Assembly (NCBI RefSeq): GCF_000820705.1 | Contig: NZ_CCXI01000142.1 | Coordinates: 62,001 to 126,000, forward strand | Length of the DNA: 64,000 bases | Direction of reading: 5' to 3' | Origin: Clostridium polynesiense | GTDB taxonomy: Bacteria; Bacillota; Clostridia; Clostridiales; Clostridiaceae | In this document: in pieces, positions 34,693 through 44,460 of the stretch | How positions within the stretch are numbered: the stretch's first letter is position 1 | How the letters are laid out: each line of letters opens with the position of its first letter | Translations under genes and position numbers: made by a program | The notes under the pieces: model-generated | Database searches by the model: none | What the model saw: the letters and a program-made list of their open reading frames with translations, nothing else | What the model was told of the DNA's origin: nothing

Positions 34693-35844
34693 CTACGCTT
34701 TGTAGACTACCTCTCCATTTATGATTGTGTATTTTACAGAAGCTCTGGTATCTAGAGCAGGGGTTCCTTTAAATATAACTATGTCTGCATCCTTCCCTGG
34801 TTTTATGGAGCCCACACGGTCATCTATACCAAGCATTTCTGCTGGGTTGATGGTAAGCATCCTTAAAACTCTTTCTACGTCACCGCCGTATCTTACCACT
34901 TCGCCTGCCTGTACCATCATCATTTCTGCCTTTAATATTGGTCCATCTGTCATGATAGCGCAGGGAACTCCTCTTTTATCAAGTTCTATGAGGCTGTAAA
35001 TATCTATTTTCCCACATTCTCCAGGGAATTTGGATACACCTATAGGCCCAAAGATTACTCCTGTTACTCCGCTTTCGCTGATTTCATCATAGTAATCGCT
35101 GGCTCCCCATGCATGATCTATAGTGAAGTTAACATCAAATTCTTTAGCGATTCTTATTATAGTCATCATATCCATCATAGTGCAGTGCATTTTTATAGGA
35201 AGCTCTTTCTTTATTACAGGAATACCGTTTTCTAATCCCTGATCATAAGGAGGCATTTTAGACATATCTCCCTGAGCCTCTTCTTTTTTCTTCATATAAT
35301 CTTTAACGGAATTAAGGTATTCTCTTATTATTTGAGCAATAGCCATCCTTGTCATTGGGGACTTACCTTTTTTTCCATAAACTCCTTTTGGATTACCTCC
35401 CAAAGCCATTTTTAAAGCTACAGGATTCTTAATAACCATATCCTCCATGGATTTCCCGTAGGATTTAACTGCACATACATATCCCCCTATAACATTACCG
35501 CTTCCAGGTGCTATAGCGGAGCATGTAGTTCCATGCTTTAGAGCATAATCAAAATACTCTGAGCTGTAGTCTATAGCATATATGGATTCTACCTCAGGGG
35601 TTATATTTTTAGTCATTTCATTTACATCTTGATCTACCATATTAGCAGTAAATCCGCCTATATGACTGTGGGCATCTACAAATCCTGGAAGAACAACCAT
35701 ACCTGAAGCATCTATTATCTCATCTGCAGAGGCCTGGATATTCTGGCCCACTTCTTTAATCAATGAATTTTCTACTAATATATCAGTATTTTCTAAAACA
35801 TCATTTTCCATTGTATAAACTGTAGCATTTTTTATTAACAACAT
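34693..35844 (-). CDS. Amidohydrolase (imidazolonepropionase-like), metal site intact
   Basis: The 383 residues have the amidohydrolase layout: N-terminal beta-sandwich, PGFVDAHSHIGG with His59 and His61 as metal ligands, further candidate ligands at KMHCTMMD, FTIDHAWG and MTDGP, and the C-terminal NPAEMLGIDDRVGSIKPGKDADIVI. The usual substrates are cyclic amides or dipeptides; none can be named. It overlaps the upstream paralogue by ten bases and follows a peptide transporter and a carboxypeptidase, which favours a role in breaking down imported peptides or modified amino acids. Confidence 0.88.
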   Translation of the reverse strand: MLLIKNATVYTMENDVLENTDILVENSLIKEVGQNIQASADEIIDASGMVVLPGFVDAHSHIGGFTANMVDQDVNEMTKNITPEVESIYAIDYSSEYFDYALKHGTTCSAIAPGSGNVIGGYVCAVKSYGKSMEDMVIKNPVALKMALGGNPKGVYGKKGKSPMTRMAIAQIIREYLNSVKDYMKKKEEAQGDMSKMPPYDQGLENGIPVIKKELPIKMHCTMMDMMTIIRIAKEFDVNFTIDHAWGASDYYDEISESGVTGVIFGPIGVSKFPGECGKIDIYSLIELDKRGVPCAIMTDGPILKAEMMMVQAGEVVRYGGDVERVLRMLTINPAEMLGIDDRVGSIKPGKDADIVIFKGTPALDTRASVKYTIINGEVVYKA

Positions 35845-36971
35845 GGATCAATAACCCCTTTCTTGTAAACTACCTCTCCATTAATCAAGGTATAGCAGCA
35901 GCTTGCTTTGAATGAATCGAAAGGATTTCCCTTCCAGATGGTGATATCTCCATCTTTTCCTACCTCTATAGATCCTACCTTGTCTTCTACTCCTAAAATC
36001 TTTGCAGGATTCAGGGTTATAAGTGTTAAAATATCTTCTGACTCCATACCTGCCTGAGCCATATAGAAGGTATTCCATAATAGATTTTCCCTTCCTACAG
36101 TAGAGCCGTCACAGCCGGAGGAAATAGCTACAAGGGTTCCCTCCTCTATCATTCTCTTTAAGGTCTTCATATCAGCGGAAGAGTAATCAGTTGTAGCAGC
36201 AACCTGATCACCTAATATTATTGAGGCATTGAGCTCCTTTACAACCTCTCTGCATTCAGGTGCCTTATAAGCATTGCAAAGCACCACATCTATATCGTAC
36301 TTTTTAAGAAAGTGACCTAAAGCTTCAAGTTCTGATTTAGTATTTACCGCTGCCATAAGAGGCATTTCCTTATTTAATACCCTTTTAACCACTTCAAGCT
36401 TTTCATTCCTACCCTTTTCAACATCATACTGCTTTGCCTCCATAAATACTCTGTCAAGCTCTCCGAAGATACCCATTTTAGTCATAGGGCAAGTTCCCTG
36501 GGAGCCGTAAGTCTTTTTAGGCGCTGTGGTAACTGAAGCCTTTAACCCTACCTTTTCCTTAACAAGCATGGAAAAAGGACTATTAACCTGAGTTTTAAAT
36601 ACCGCAACCTGACCACCTAATATATTATTATTTGAGGGAGATACCCCCACAGTAGTAGTACCGTATTCGCACAGCTCCTGATAATTTATATTTGAAGCAT
36701 CAAAGGCATAAACTACATTTAAATCAGGAGTTATAGGATTGGTTTTTTCATCAAAATCCATCTCAGAAAAAGAGTATCCGAAAGCTCCCCAAACGCTCAT
36801 AGCATCAATAAACCCGGGAAATACATTCATTCCTTCAGCGTCTATAATAGTTCCTTCACCCTCCAGATTTTCTCCTATGTCAGTTATTCTGCCTTCATCA
36901 ATTTTTACATCTGCATTATGCAGGACTGTACCATTTCCTATATGTACACAGCCGTTTTTTATAGTAATCAT
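35835..36971 (-). CDS. Amidohydrolase paralogue lacking metal ligands
   Basis: The 378 residues align with the downstream gene along their length (PGFIDA, TTTVGVSPSNNNILGGQVAVFKT, NPAKILGVEDKVGSIEVGKDGDITIW, YTLINGEVVYK). Yet the His-x-His motif reads Met58-Ser-Val60, the region of the third ligand has no histidine (MAAVNTKSE), DHAWG is CNAYKA and TDGP is SSGCDGS. It should not bind the two-metal centre. I infer a structural or regulatory partner of the active paralogue. AGGAGG precedes the ATG; a terminator hairpin lies between it and the solute-binding gene. Confidence 0.85.
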   Translation of the reverse strand: MITIKNGCVHIGNGTVLHNADVKIDEGRITDIGENLEGEGTIIDAEGMNVFPGFIDAMSVWGAFGYSFSEMDFDEKTNPITPDLNVVYAFDASNINYQELCEYGTTTVGVSPSNNNILGGQVAVFKTQVNSPFSMLVKEKVGLKASVTTAPKKTYGSQGTCPMTKMGIFGELDRVFMEAKQYDVEKGRNEKLEVVKRVLNKEMPLMAAVNTKSELEALGHFLKKYDIDVVLCNAYKAPECREVVKELNASIILGDQVAATTDYSSADMKTLKRMIEEGTLVAISSGCDGSTVGRENLLWNTFYMAQAGMESEDILTLITLNPAKILGVEDKVGSIEVGKDGDITIWKGNPFDSFKASCCYTLINGEVVYKKGVIDPCC

Positions 36972-37000
36972 ATTACTCCTCCTGTTCTCATACCTTATGA

Positions 37001-37034
37001 AAAAGCGCGGATACTTTTATTAATCCGCGCTTTT
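37001..37034 (-). terminator. Terminator between substrate-binding gene and amidohydrolases
   Basis: AAAAGCGCGGAT (37001-37012) pairs perfectly with ATCCGCGCTTTT (37023-37034); the minus strand continues TTCATAAGG. It may separate the opp genes from the amidohydrolases or act as a partial terminator. Confidence 0.75.
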
Positions 37035-37054
37035 CTTATATTTATATTAATTAA

Positions 37055-38611
37055 TTACTTATTGATATCAACAAGTGTAAACTCATTAGAAGACAATTCA
37101 TCAGGGTTCTGTACTGGTAAACCTGTTATGTATTTCTTAACAGGAGTCTTAGAACCATTGTCTACTAATAGAACAAGCGGCATATCCTCTGACATTATTT
37201 TTTGAACTTCTTTGTAAATCTTTATACGTTCTTCCTTGTCAGATACCTGAACACCCTTAGTAAGCAATTCATCTACTTTAGGATTGTTGTAGCTCATCAT
37301 ATTTGTAGCACCGTCAGATTTAATACGTCCTGCTACTCCTGATACGTCTGGTCCCTGATATCCTGCAAGCATAGTCATTTGGAAGTTCTTGTTCTTCAGT
37401 ACTTTATCTGACCACGCAGCATTTTCCATCATATTTATTTTTACATCAATACCTATTTCCTTAAGATTTGCTTGGACTATAGTAGCTATATCTTTGAAGT
37501 TACCGTCTTCAAATCCATCTAAAGTTGTAGAGAAATAGAATCCATTTGCATCTTTCTTATATCCTGCATCTTCTAAAAGCTTAATTGCAGCTTCTTTATT
37601 GTATTCTGGTAATTTTACATCTTTGTCAATGTACTCTTCATATAAAGGTGATATGAAGAAATCAGCTCTTGCTCCTTGACCTTTAGCAGCTCTTTTAAAT
37701 ACTGAGTCACGGTCGATACCTAATGCAACTGCCTGTCTAACCTCTTTTTTCTTGAAGTGTGGATCGTTAGAGTTAAAGGTTAAGTAAGTTCTGTTTGCCC
37801 ATAATTCAGTATATACATTATAATCAGGATTATTGTCTAAGCTGCCAGCTTCTGCACTTGGTGGTGCTCCGCCTAATACGTCTATTTCACCATTAATGAA
37901 AGATTGATATGCAGTAGTTTGATCTGGAATTATCATGTATACAAGTTCCTTAACCTTTGCTGGTGTTTTGAAGTAATCATCATTTCTTGTAAGCTTTACA
38001 CTAACACCTTTTTCCCAGCTAGAAAACTTGAAGGGACCTGTACCAACAGGTTTATTATTGTATTCATTGCTGGACTGGTCAGTTCCTTCATATAAATGCT
38101 TTGGCATAATGAAGGTTCCATACCAGGAAATCATGCCAAGTATGCTGGAATCAGGATGTGAAAGCTTCATAACAACAGTATTGTCATCTGGAGCAGTAAT
38201 ACTTGTAATTGAAGATAAGGAGGAGCTGGCTCTCCATTTTTCTTTACGCATAGTTTCAAAGGTCCACACAACGTCTGCTGCAGTAAACTTTGTTCCATCA
38301 TGCCATTTAACATTGTCATGAAGATGGAAGGTTAATGTAAGTCCATCCTCTGAAAATTCCCAGCTTTTTGCCAGGTCTGGTATTACATTATTCTTTGGTC
38401 CCAATTTAACAAGACGATTAAATATGTTTTGGTTCATACCATAAGCATTATCATCAGCTTTTAAATCAGGATGAAAATTTATAGGGTCACCGGCAACACT
38501 TGTGATAAGCGTTTTATCTTTTGCTTCTGCACTTCCTGATTGCTGACCGCAGCCAGTTAGAGCCATTGAAGGTACTAAGATAAGCGCTAAGGCTAAAATT
38601 AGTTTTTTCAT
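37055..38611 (-). CDS. Peptide ABC transporter substrate-binding lipoprotein
   Basis: The 518-residue protein has a lipobox (LTGC, Cys21) and the SBP_bac_5 (OppA/DppA) fold: DLAKSWEFSEDGLTLTFHLHDNVKWHDGTKFTAADVVWTFE, PVGTGPFKF and VRQAVALGIDRD. It captures peptides outside the membrane for the OppBCDF system encoded upstream. It follows the M14 carboxypeptidase by 20 bases. GGAGG precedes the ATG. Confidence 0.93.
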   Translation of the reverse strand: MKKLILALALILVPSMALTGCGQQSGSAEAKDKTLITSVAGDPINFHPDLKADDNAYGMNQNIFNRLVKLGPKNNVIPDLAKSWEFSEDGLTLTFHLHDNVKWHDGTKFTAADVVWTFETMRKEKWRASSSLSSITSITAPDDNTVVMKLSHPDSSILGMISWYGTFIMPKHLYEGTDQSSNEYNNKPVGTGPFKFSSWEKGVSVKLTRNDDYFKTPAKVKELVYMIIPDQTTAYQSFINGEIDVLGGAPPSAEAGSLDNNPDYNVYTELWANRTYLTFNSNDPHFKKKEVRQAVALGIDRDSVFKRAAKGQGARADFFISPLYEEYIDKDVKLPEYNKEAAIKLLEDAGYKKDANGFYFSTTLDGFEDGNFKDIATIVQANLKEIGIDVKINMMENAAWSDKVLKNKNFQMTMLAGYQGPDVSGVAGRIKSDGATNMMSYNNPKVDELLTKGVQVSDKEERIKIYKEVQKIMSEDMPLVLLVDNGSKTPVKKYITGLPVQNPDELSSNEFTLVDINK

Positions 38612-38631
38612 TGTTTTCCTCCTTAGATTGT

Positions 38632-40002
38632 TTATTTTAATCCTCTAATATGGCTTGCTACTATTAAACCGCTTTCCAGCTGAATACGCACAAGCTTACG
38701 TATTGGAACAACTTGATAGTTTAATGATTTTTCAGCCACATTTGAGAGATTTTTAAAGTTTTCTTCTCCGATTTTATGAACTTCCTCCAGAACTTTTCTT
38801 ACTGCTGCTTCCGGATTTTTCTCAAGCTCATGCTCACATGAACGGATAAGCAGAGTCCACATGAATAAACGGTGGAATTTAGGAATATCAAGATTATCTA
38901 AGGCTTCTGATTCCTTGCACAAGCCTGCATACTCTTCATTTTCCATAATGAATTTCTTAGAAGCATCATAGTCTTCTTCATTAAATTTCAAGGATACTTC
39001 AACCATCTTTGAAAATGGATTGTCATCTGATATATAAGCTTTTATCTTTTTATATAATTCACCGGTAGCTTTTGCGTTCTCATTGCTTGCTTCCAGATTC
39101 TTTAAAGCTGCTTCTCTTCTTGTAAAGTCCATAAGCTTATCGCTTTCTATTCTTGGTTCATAGAAGTAAGGCAGCTCTGTAACTAAAGTAACTGTGCCAT
39201 ATTTTTCGGCATAATCAGAACTGCTGGAACCACAGCTCATAACTTCTTCCGGTGACTTACTGCCGTATTTTTCATTATAGTCATAAGTATCTCTCTGACT
39301 TATCATTGGAAATATAGCTGGAGCGTAAGGAACGATGTAATTAACCTCAGGCTCACCTAAATGCAGAGGAACATTTTCCTTTTTAGTTGTTTCATATAGC
39401 CTATCCCAAATTTCCTTCATCTCTTTGGTTAGATACCAGTAAGTTCCCCCGAAGCCAGCATTATGCAGTGAGTACATAAAGGTAGGCTTAAGCTCATCTA
39501 TTAACTTCATTAAGATTTGAGTTTCAGGTATTGGATTATTAAAGGAATATTTTTTATATTCAAAGGGGAATGTCCACTCAACCTGCTCATATCCTGCCGG
39601 TCTAAAATAATTTCTTGCATAGTTACTTAAAGTGTAGGGACCTTTAAACCATTTTTCATTTAGTTTAGTACCATCTACATCTATGCTTTTTATTAGATAC
39701 CAGGTATAATCTAATTCTTCTCTAAGCTCTTTATCTTCAGTAATAGCTCTGCTGAAATACTCAAGCATCATAGCTCCCATTGGCTCATTTGGATGAGGAC
39801 ATCCAAACATAAGAGCATTTTTAGAACCATTACCTATCTTTAAACAATATATTGGATGACCTTTTCTGGACTTACCAGCTTCAAAGCAGGAAACTATGTC
39901 AGGATATTCCTGCGCCAATTTCTTAGAGCTTTCATCCATTTCATCTACAGTTAAAAATTCCTTATAGTCTGGAACATTTTTTACTATTTTAGTAAAATCC
40001 AT
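38632..40002 (-). CDS. M14-family zinc carboxypeptidase
   Basis: The 456 residues hold the M14 metal motif His70-Pro-Asn-Glu73 (GCPHPNEPMG), the third ligand candidate in YSLHNAGFGGTYWYL and the catalytic-type Glu in VTELPYFYEP. No signal peptide is present, so it should act on peptides in the cytoplasm. It sits inside the peptide transporter operon between oppF and the binding protein, which suggests that imported peptides are trimmed at once from their C-terminus or at a gamma-linkage. GGGAG precedes the ATG. Confidence 0.88.
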   Translation of the reverse strand: MDFTKIVKNVPDYKEFLTVDEMDESSKKLAQEYPDIVSCFEAGKSRKGHPIYCLKIGNGSKNALMFGCPHPNEPMGAMMLEYFSRAITEDKELREELDYTWYLIKSIDVDGTKLNEKWFKGPYTLSNYARNYFRPAGYEQVEWTFPFEYKKYSFNNPIPETQILMKLIDELKPTFMYSLHNAGFGGTYWYLTKEMKEIWDRLYETTKKENVPLHLGEPEVNYIVPYAPAIFPMISQRDTYDYNEKYGSKSPEEVMSCGSSSSDYAEKYGTVTLVTELPYFYEPRIESDKLMDFTRREAALKNLEASNENAKATGELYKKIKAYISDDNPFSKMVEVSLKFNEEDYDASKKFIMENEEYAGLCKESEALDNLDIPKFHRLFMWTLLIRSCEHELEKNPEAAVRKVLEEVHKIGEENFKNLSNVAEKSLNYQVVPIRKLVRIQLESGLIVASHIRGLK

Positions 40003-40017
40003 TCTAACAGCTCCCTT

Positions 40018-41016
40018 CTATTCTTTCTTATCCATCAGGTTAAAGCAGGATGCAATGTGGCCATTTCCTAAATCAGTGAATTCAGGATACTCTTTAAAAC
40101 ATCTCTCACAAGCCTTGTAGCATCTTGGTGCAAAGTAGCATCCAGGTCCATTGTTTATAGGTGTAGGAGGTTCTCCTTCTATATGAATAATCTCTCTCTT
40201 CTCCAATGGATCCAGTGAAGCGCAGTTTGAAATTAATACTTTAGTGTAAGGATGCTGAGGATTATGAAGCACTTCATCAGTTAATCCCATTTCTACAATT
40301 CTTCCTAAGTACATAACCGCAACCTTTTGAGATATATATCTTGTAGTTGCTATGTCATGGCTTATGAAAACCAATGTAGTATCTTTTTTAGTAGTTAATT
40401 CCTGAAGCATATTTATAATATCTGCTCTTATAGAAACGTCCAGCATTGATACCGGCTCATCCGCTACTAAAAACAAAGGATTCAAAAGCATAGATCTTAA
40501 AATTGATATTCTTTGAAGCTGTCCTCCGGATAGCTCATGGGGATATCTTGCTAAATAATCTGCAGCAGGTACTAATCCTCCTTTTTCCAGAGTATCAACT
40601 ATGATTTTTTCTCTTTCCTCTTTGTCTTTTCCTATATTATGAAGCTCTAAAGCGCTCATAAAAACTTTATATATAGTGTATCTTGGGTCGAAGGTATCAA
40701 AGGGGTTTTGGAATATCATCTGCACCATTCTTCTAAAGGCTAATCTATCTTTTTTTATAAGTTCTTTAGTAGAAGTACCATTGATTAGGATATCTCCGGT
40801 AGTAGGATCCTCTAAGGCAATGAGCAGTTTTCCTAAGGTAGATTTACCGCATCCGGACTCTCCTATAACACCTAAGGTTTCTCCTTTTTGTAAGGAGAAG
40901 GTGACGCCGTCAACTGCTTTGATTGTCTGCTTTTTGCTAGTTTTACCGTTTTGCTTGGTTACTTTTTTCTGAATATACCATTTAGTTACATTCTTTACGC
41001 TGATTACATCACTCAT
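40018..41016 (-). CDS. Peptide ABC transporter ATP-binding protein (OppF-like)
   Basis: The ATG at 41016 overlaps the oppD stop by eight bases and follows AGGTG; the frame is open to 41025. The 332 residues have Walker A GESGCGKST, signature ELSGGQLQR, Walker B LFLVADEPVSMLDV and the H-loop ISHD, plus the OppF/DppF C-terminal cysteine cluster CYFAPRCYKACERCF that binds an iron-sulfur cluster in relatives. It powers peptide import with OppD. Confidence 0.93.
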   Translation of the reverse strand: MSDVISVKNVTKWYIQKKVTKQNGKTSKKQTIKAVDGVTFSLQKGETLGVIGESGCGKSTLGKLLIALEDPTTGDILINGTSTKELIKKDRLAFRRMVQMIFQNPFDTFDPRYTIYKVFMSALELHNIGKDKEEREKIIVDTLEKGGLVPAADYLARYPHELSGGQLQRISILRSMLLNPLFLVADEPVSMLDVSIRADIINMLQELTTKKDTTLVFISHDIATTRYISQKVAVMYLGRIVEMGLTDEVLHNPQHPYTKVLISNCASLDPLEKREIIHIEGEPPTPINNGPGCYFAPRCYKACERCFKEYPEFTDLGNGHIASCFNLMDKKE

Positions 41017-41977
41017 TTGCTTCACCTGCCTTATGACATGCTACTTTCCAGGTATCAGAGAAGCTTCTAATCTCAGGTTTTTTATTAAAGCATATATCTG
41101 TAGCCTTACTGCAGCGTGCTGCAAAAGGACATCCTTTTTGAACAGATGCTAAATCTATTAAACTTCCTGGAATTCCTCTTAAATTACTCTTTTCTCCTTT
41201 AAAGGATGGGAAAGACTTTAATAACCCTTGAGTGTATGGATGCTTTGCCTTAAGAAGTACGTCAGTTACATTACCTACCTCCATGAGGCATCCTGCATAC
41301 ATTACGGCAACTTTCTTACAGGTAGATGCCACTACAGATACGTCATGAGTTATCATAATTCTGGTAAGCTTCATTTTTTCTTCCAGTTCCATGACTTCCT
41401 TCAATATCTGGCTCTGGGTCACAACGTCCAAAGCAGTGGTTGCTTCATCCAATACAAGAAGTTTAGGATTATGAAGAAGGCTTAATGCAATGGATACACG
41501 CTGCATCATTCCTCCGGATAATTCATGAGGATAGGAGTCATAAACCCTGTCTGATAAATTAACTAATTCAAGCATTTCATATACACGCTTCTTGATTACT
41601 TCTTTGTTTTCATTAGGATAATGAACTCTATAAACATCTGCCATCTGTTTTCCAATTTTATGAACAGGACTTAAGGCGTTTAATGCTTTTTGAAAAACAA
41701 CAGAAATATCTTTCCACCTTAATTCAGCTAATTCACTTTCGCTGAGTTTCAACAAATCTTTTCCTTGAAATACAACACTTCCAGTAACTTCAGTTATATC
41801 TTTTGGCAGCAGCTGTAATATAGCCATTGCCATAGTAGACTTACCTGAGCCGGATTCCCCCACTATTCCGATAGAATCCTGTTCACATATGTCTAAATTA
41901 ACATGCTGTACAGCATATACGTTTTTTTCATTAGTTTTATATGTTACGTTTAAATCTCTAATCTCTAATAGTGCCAT
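41009..41977 (-). CDS. Peptide ABC transporter ATP-binding protein (OppD-like)
   Basis: The 322 residues have Walker A GESGSGKST, signature ELSGGMMQRV, Walker B LLVLDEATTALDV and ITHD, with the OppD C-terminal motif GCPFAARCSKATDICFNKKPE. It pairs with OppF. It starts 12 bases after oppC and ends overlapping the oppF start. Confidence 0.93.
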   Translation of the reverse strand: MALLEIRDLNVTYKTNEKNVYAVQHVNLDICEQDSIGIVGESGSGKSTMAMAILQLLPKDITEVTGSVVFQGKDLLKLSESELAELRWKDISVVFQKALNALSPVHKIGKQMADVYRVHYPNENKEVIKKRVYEMLELVNLSDRVYDSYPHELSGGMMQRVSIALSLLHNPKLLVLDEATTALDVVTQSQILKEVMELEEKMKLTRIMITHDVSVVASTCKKVAVMYAGCLMEVGNVTDVLLKAKHPYTQGLLKSFPSFKGEKSNLRGIPGSLIDLASVQKGCPFAARCSKATDICFNKKPEIRSFSDTWKVACHKAGEANE

Positions 41978-41989
41978 AATGCCTCCTTA

Positions 41990-42841
41990 TTATTTACCGT
42001 GCATTTTAGGATTCAGCACACGATTTAGTCCGTCACCAATTAAGAAAAATGTCAATACAGTAATTACCGCTGCACATCCGGCGAATATGGAAATCCACCA
42101 TCCAGATGGCAGATAGCCTTTACCATGATAAATAATCTGCCCCCAGCTTACTACATTGGGATCACCTAATCCTAAAAATGATAATCCTGCCTCGGTAAGT
42201 ATCGCGCTGGATACATTCATAGTAGTGTTAGCTATGATAGGGAAGATACCGTTAGGTATAATATGCTTGAACATTATACTCGCTTTACTTTCTCCCATTG
42301 CCTGACAGCTTTTTATAAATGTCCTCTGCTTTATGGAGATAGCCTGAGCTCTCATAAGCTTGGCATTACTTGTCCACGATGTAAGTCCTATAACAATCAT
42401 CATATTTAATATGCTGCTTCCAAATAAAGCTATGATGATTAAAATTAAAAAGAAGCTTGGAGTCATTAAAAATATATTCATGAACTCGGTTATAAACCTA
42501 TCTACTTTTCCGCCAAAATATCCAGCAACTCCACCTATACAAGTTCCAACTATAGCTGAAATACCGGCGGCAATTACACCTATCTTTATAGATGTCCTTC
42601 CACCCCATACTATCTGACTGAATACGTCACGTCCTAATCCATCTGTTCCTAATATATGACCGCCTTCACCTGGCTTAGCAAGAATTTTCTCATATAGACC
42701 ATATGGATCATGAGTTGCTATAAGCGGTGCTAACATAGCGACGGAAAGCAAACACAGCAGCAATATAATTCCACTTCTTAACTGAGCATTTGAGTTGATT
42801 TTACTAAGTATATTTTTGAATTTTTCCTTCATTTCCGCCAC
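41990..42841 (-). CDS. Peptide ABC transporter permease (OppC-like)
   Basis: The 283 residues have six membrane helices, a cytoplasmic N-terminus and the OppC segment DPYGLYEKILAKPGEGGHILGTDGLGRDVFSQIVWGGRTS, followed by the EAA loop QAMGESKASIMFKHIIPNGIFPI. It forms the channel with OppB; the gene starts three bases after the oppB stop. Confidence 0.93.
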   Translation of the reverse strand: MAEMKEKFKNILSKINSNAQLRSGIILLLCLLSVAMLAPLIATHDPYGLYEKILAKPGEGGHILGTDGLGRDVFSQIVWGGRTSIKIGVIAAGISAIVGTCIGGVAGYFGGKVDRFITEFMNIFLMTPSFFLILIIIALFGSSILNMMIVIGLTSWTSNAKLMRAQAISIKQRTFIKSCQAMGESKASIMFKHIIPNGIFPIIANTTMNVSSAILTEAGLSFLGLGDPNVVSWGQIIYHGKGYLPSGWWISIFAGCAAVITVLTFFLIGDGLNRVLNPKMHGK

Positions 42842-42844
42842 CTC

Positions 42845-43810
42845 CTAGTCATATCTTATTCTTGGGTCGATAAATCCATAAACTATGTCTACTAAAATCA
42901 TCATAGTAGCAATGGAAACAGAAATCACCAAATATAACCCTGTTAATAATGGGTAATCACGTTTAGTTATGGAAGTCATAAGGAGTCTTCCCATTCCTGG
43001 CCATGCAAATACCGTTTCAATAAGCACTGTACCGGAAATTAAAAATGCCAGACTCATTCCAAATACTGTAACTGTAGGTAAAATAGCATTTCTTAATACA
43101 TACTTATTAAATATTTTAGATTCCTTCATACCTGTAGCACGAAGTGTTGTTATATAATCCTCTGACATAACCTGGAGCACAGAAGATCTTGCAATTCTAA
43201 AATAATAAGGTATTTGAACCAGAGATAAGGTTACTACCGGAAGGATTAAATGTTCTGCTATATCTAACACCCTTCGGAATCCAGTATAATTTGCTCTCAG
43301 ATTCACCATTCCTGCTGTGGGCAGAATCTTCAAGGTTGAAGCAAATATCAAAATCATTATTAATCCTAACCAGAAACCAGGAACAGCATCAAAGAAATAG
43401 GATATTTTACAAATAAATTTGTCGAAAAACGATCCATTCTTTCTGGCTGCATAAATTCCCAGTATGGTCCCTACCACCACAGATATTATTACGCCTGTAA
43501 GGGAAAGCAGTAAAGTTGGTCCTATCTTTTCTACGATCATTTCTACTACAGGCTGATCGCTTACATAAGAATAACCTAAGTCTCCCTTGGCAACATTCTT
43601 TAGAAACATCATAAATTGTTCAAAAACAGGTTTGTCCAATCCGTATTTTGCTTGAAGAGCTGCTATCATGTCCGGATTTGGATTATCTATACCAGCCATG
43701 ATGGTTATAGGATCTCCTGGAGCCATTCTTATCAAAGCAAAATTGAAGCAGACAGAAATAAGAACTATCATAATACCTGTTAATGCCCTTTTTCCAATAT
43801 AACGTCTCAT
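42845..43810 (-). CDS. Peptide ABC transporter permease (OppB-like)
   Basis: The 321 residues have the DppB/OppB layout: an N-terminal helix, MAPGDPITIMAG, AKGDLGYSYVSDQPV, and the EAA loop RATGMKESKIFNKYVLRNAILPTVTVFG. It is the first gene of the operon oppB-oppC-oppD-oppF-M14-binding protein, with AGGAGG before the ATG. The divergent TetR gene lies 650 bases away. Confidence 0.93.
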   Translation of the reverse strand: MRRYIGKRALTGIMIVLISVCFNFALIRMAPGDPITIMAGIDNPNPDMIAALQAKYGLDKPVFEQFMMFLKNVAKGDLGYSYVSDQPVVEMIVEKIGPTLLLSLTGVIISVVVGTILGIYAARKNGSFFDKFICKISYFFDAVPGFWLGLIMILIFASTLKILPTAGMVNLRANYTGFRRVLDIAEHLILPVVTLSLVQIPYYFRIARSSVLQVMSEDYITTLRATGMKESKIFNKYVLRNAILPTVTVFGMSLAFLISGTVLIETVFAWPGMGRLLMTSITKRDYPLLTGLYLVISVSIATMMILVDIVYGFIDPRIRYD

Positions 43811-44460
43811 TGTTCCCCTCCTAACTTCCTTTGTTAATTAGTTTTAAATATAAAAAATATAAATAGTAAAAACTATTTAATATTTTTTTGCGGCGTTAAT
43901 TTTCAGATTATTAAGATTTAAAATAAGATTCAAACTTAAAAATGTAATCATTTACAGACATTTTTTCATTTATACCTCTGCTTAAATACTTATTTTCTCT
44001 GTTTATTAAAAGTGTTATAATGGGTTATAAATTATTTATTCATATTATATTACATATTACGACAAATTTCTACATAAATTTATTATTTTGTTCATAAAAT
44101 TCTCTTTTTATTTATAATTTTTAATTTTTATTCATTTATAAGAAGATAAATTTAAATAATTTATTCCTTTAATTACTATCTATTAATTTTTTAAAACTTT
44201 TCTATAACGAAAAATCCTTTTATTCACCTTGCATGCTGTTTTACCATTTATAAAACAACAAATTACAGAATTTTTGCAATTATACTTACTTTCAATAAAC
44301 CTTCTTCCAGATTAAATTAATTATGAAAGTTTTAACATAGCTCATTTTTTTGGTATAATATTTAAGAACCTATGATAAAATAAATAACTTAACTTATTAC
44401 CCTTTAAGTAATTTAAGTTTTTTATTTTATAATAAAGCATAAAGAATTTAGGAGGATAAA
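43811..44460. promoter_or_regulatory. Long AT-rich intergenic region between opp operon and tetR
   Basis: No gene is seen. TAAATAGT-AAAA-ACTATTTA (43860-43879) is a perfect eight-base inverted repeat about 50 bases before oppB and could be an operator. On the plus strand TTAACA (44332-44337) and TATAAT (44354-44359), 16 bases apart, form the tetR promoter. In its leader AACTTAA/TTAAGTT with ATTAC/GTAAT (about 44387-44421) form a hairpin followed by TTTTTTATTTT. Confidence 0.55.
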
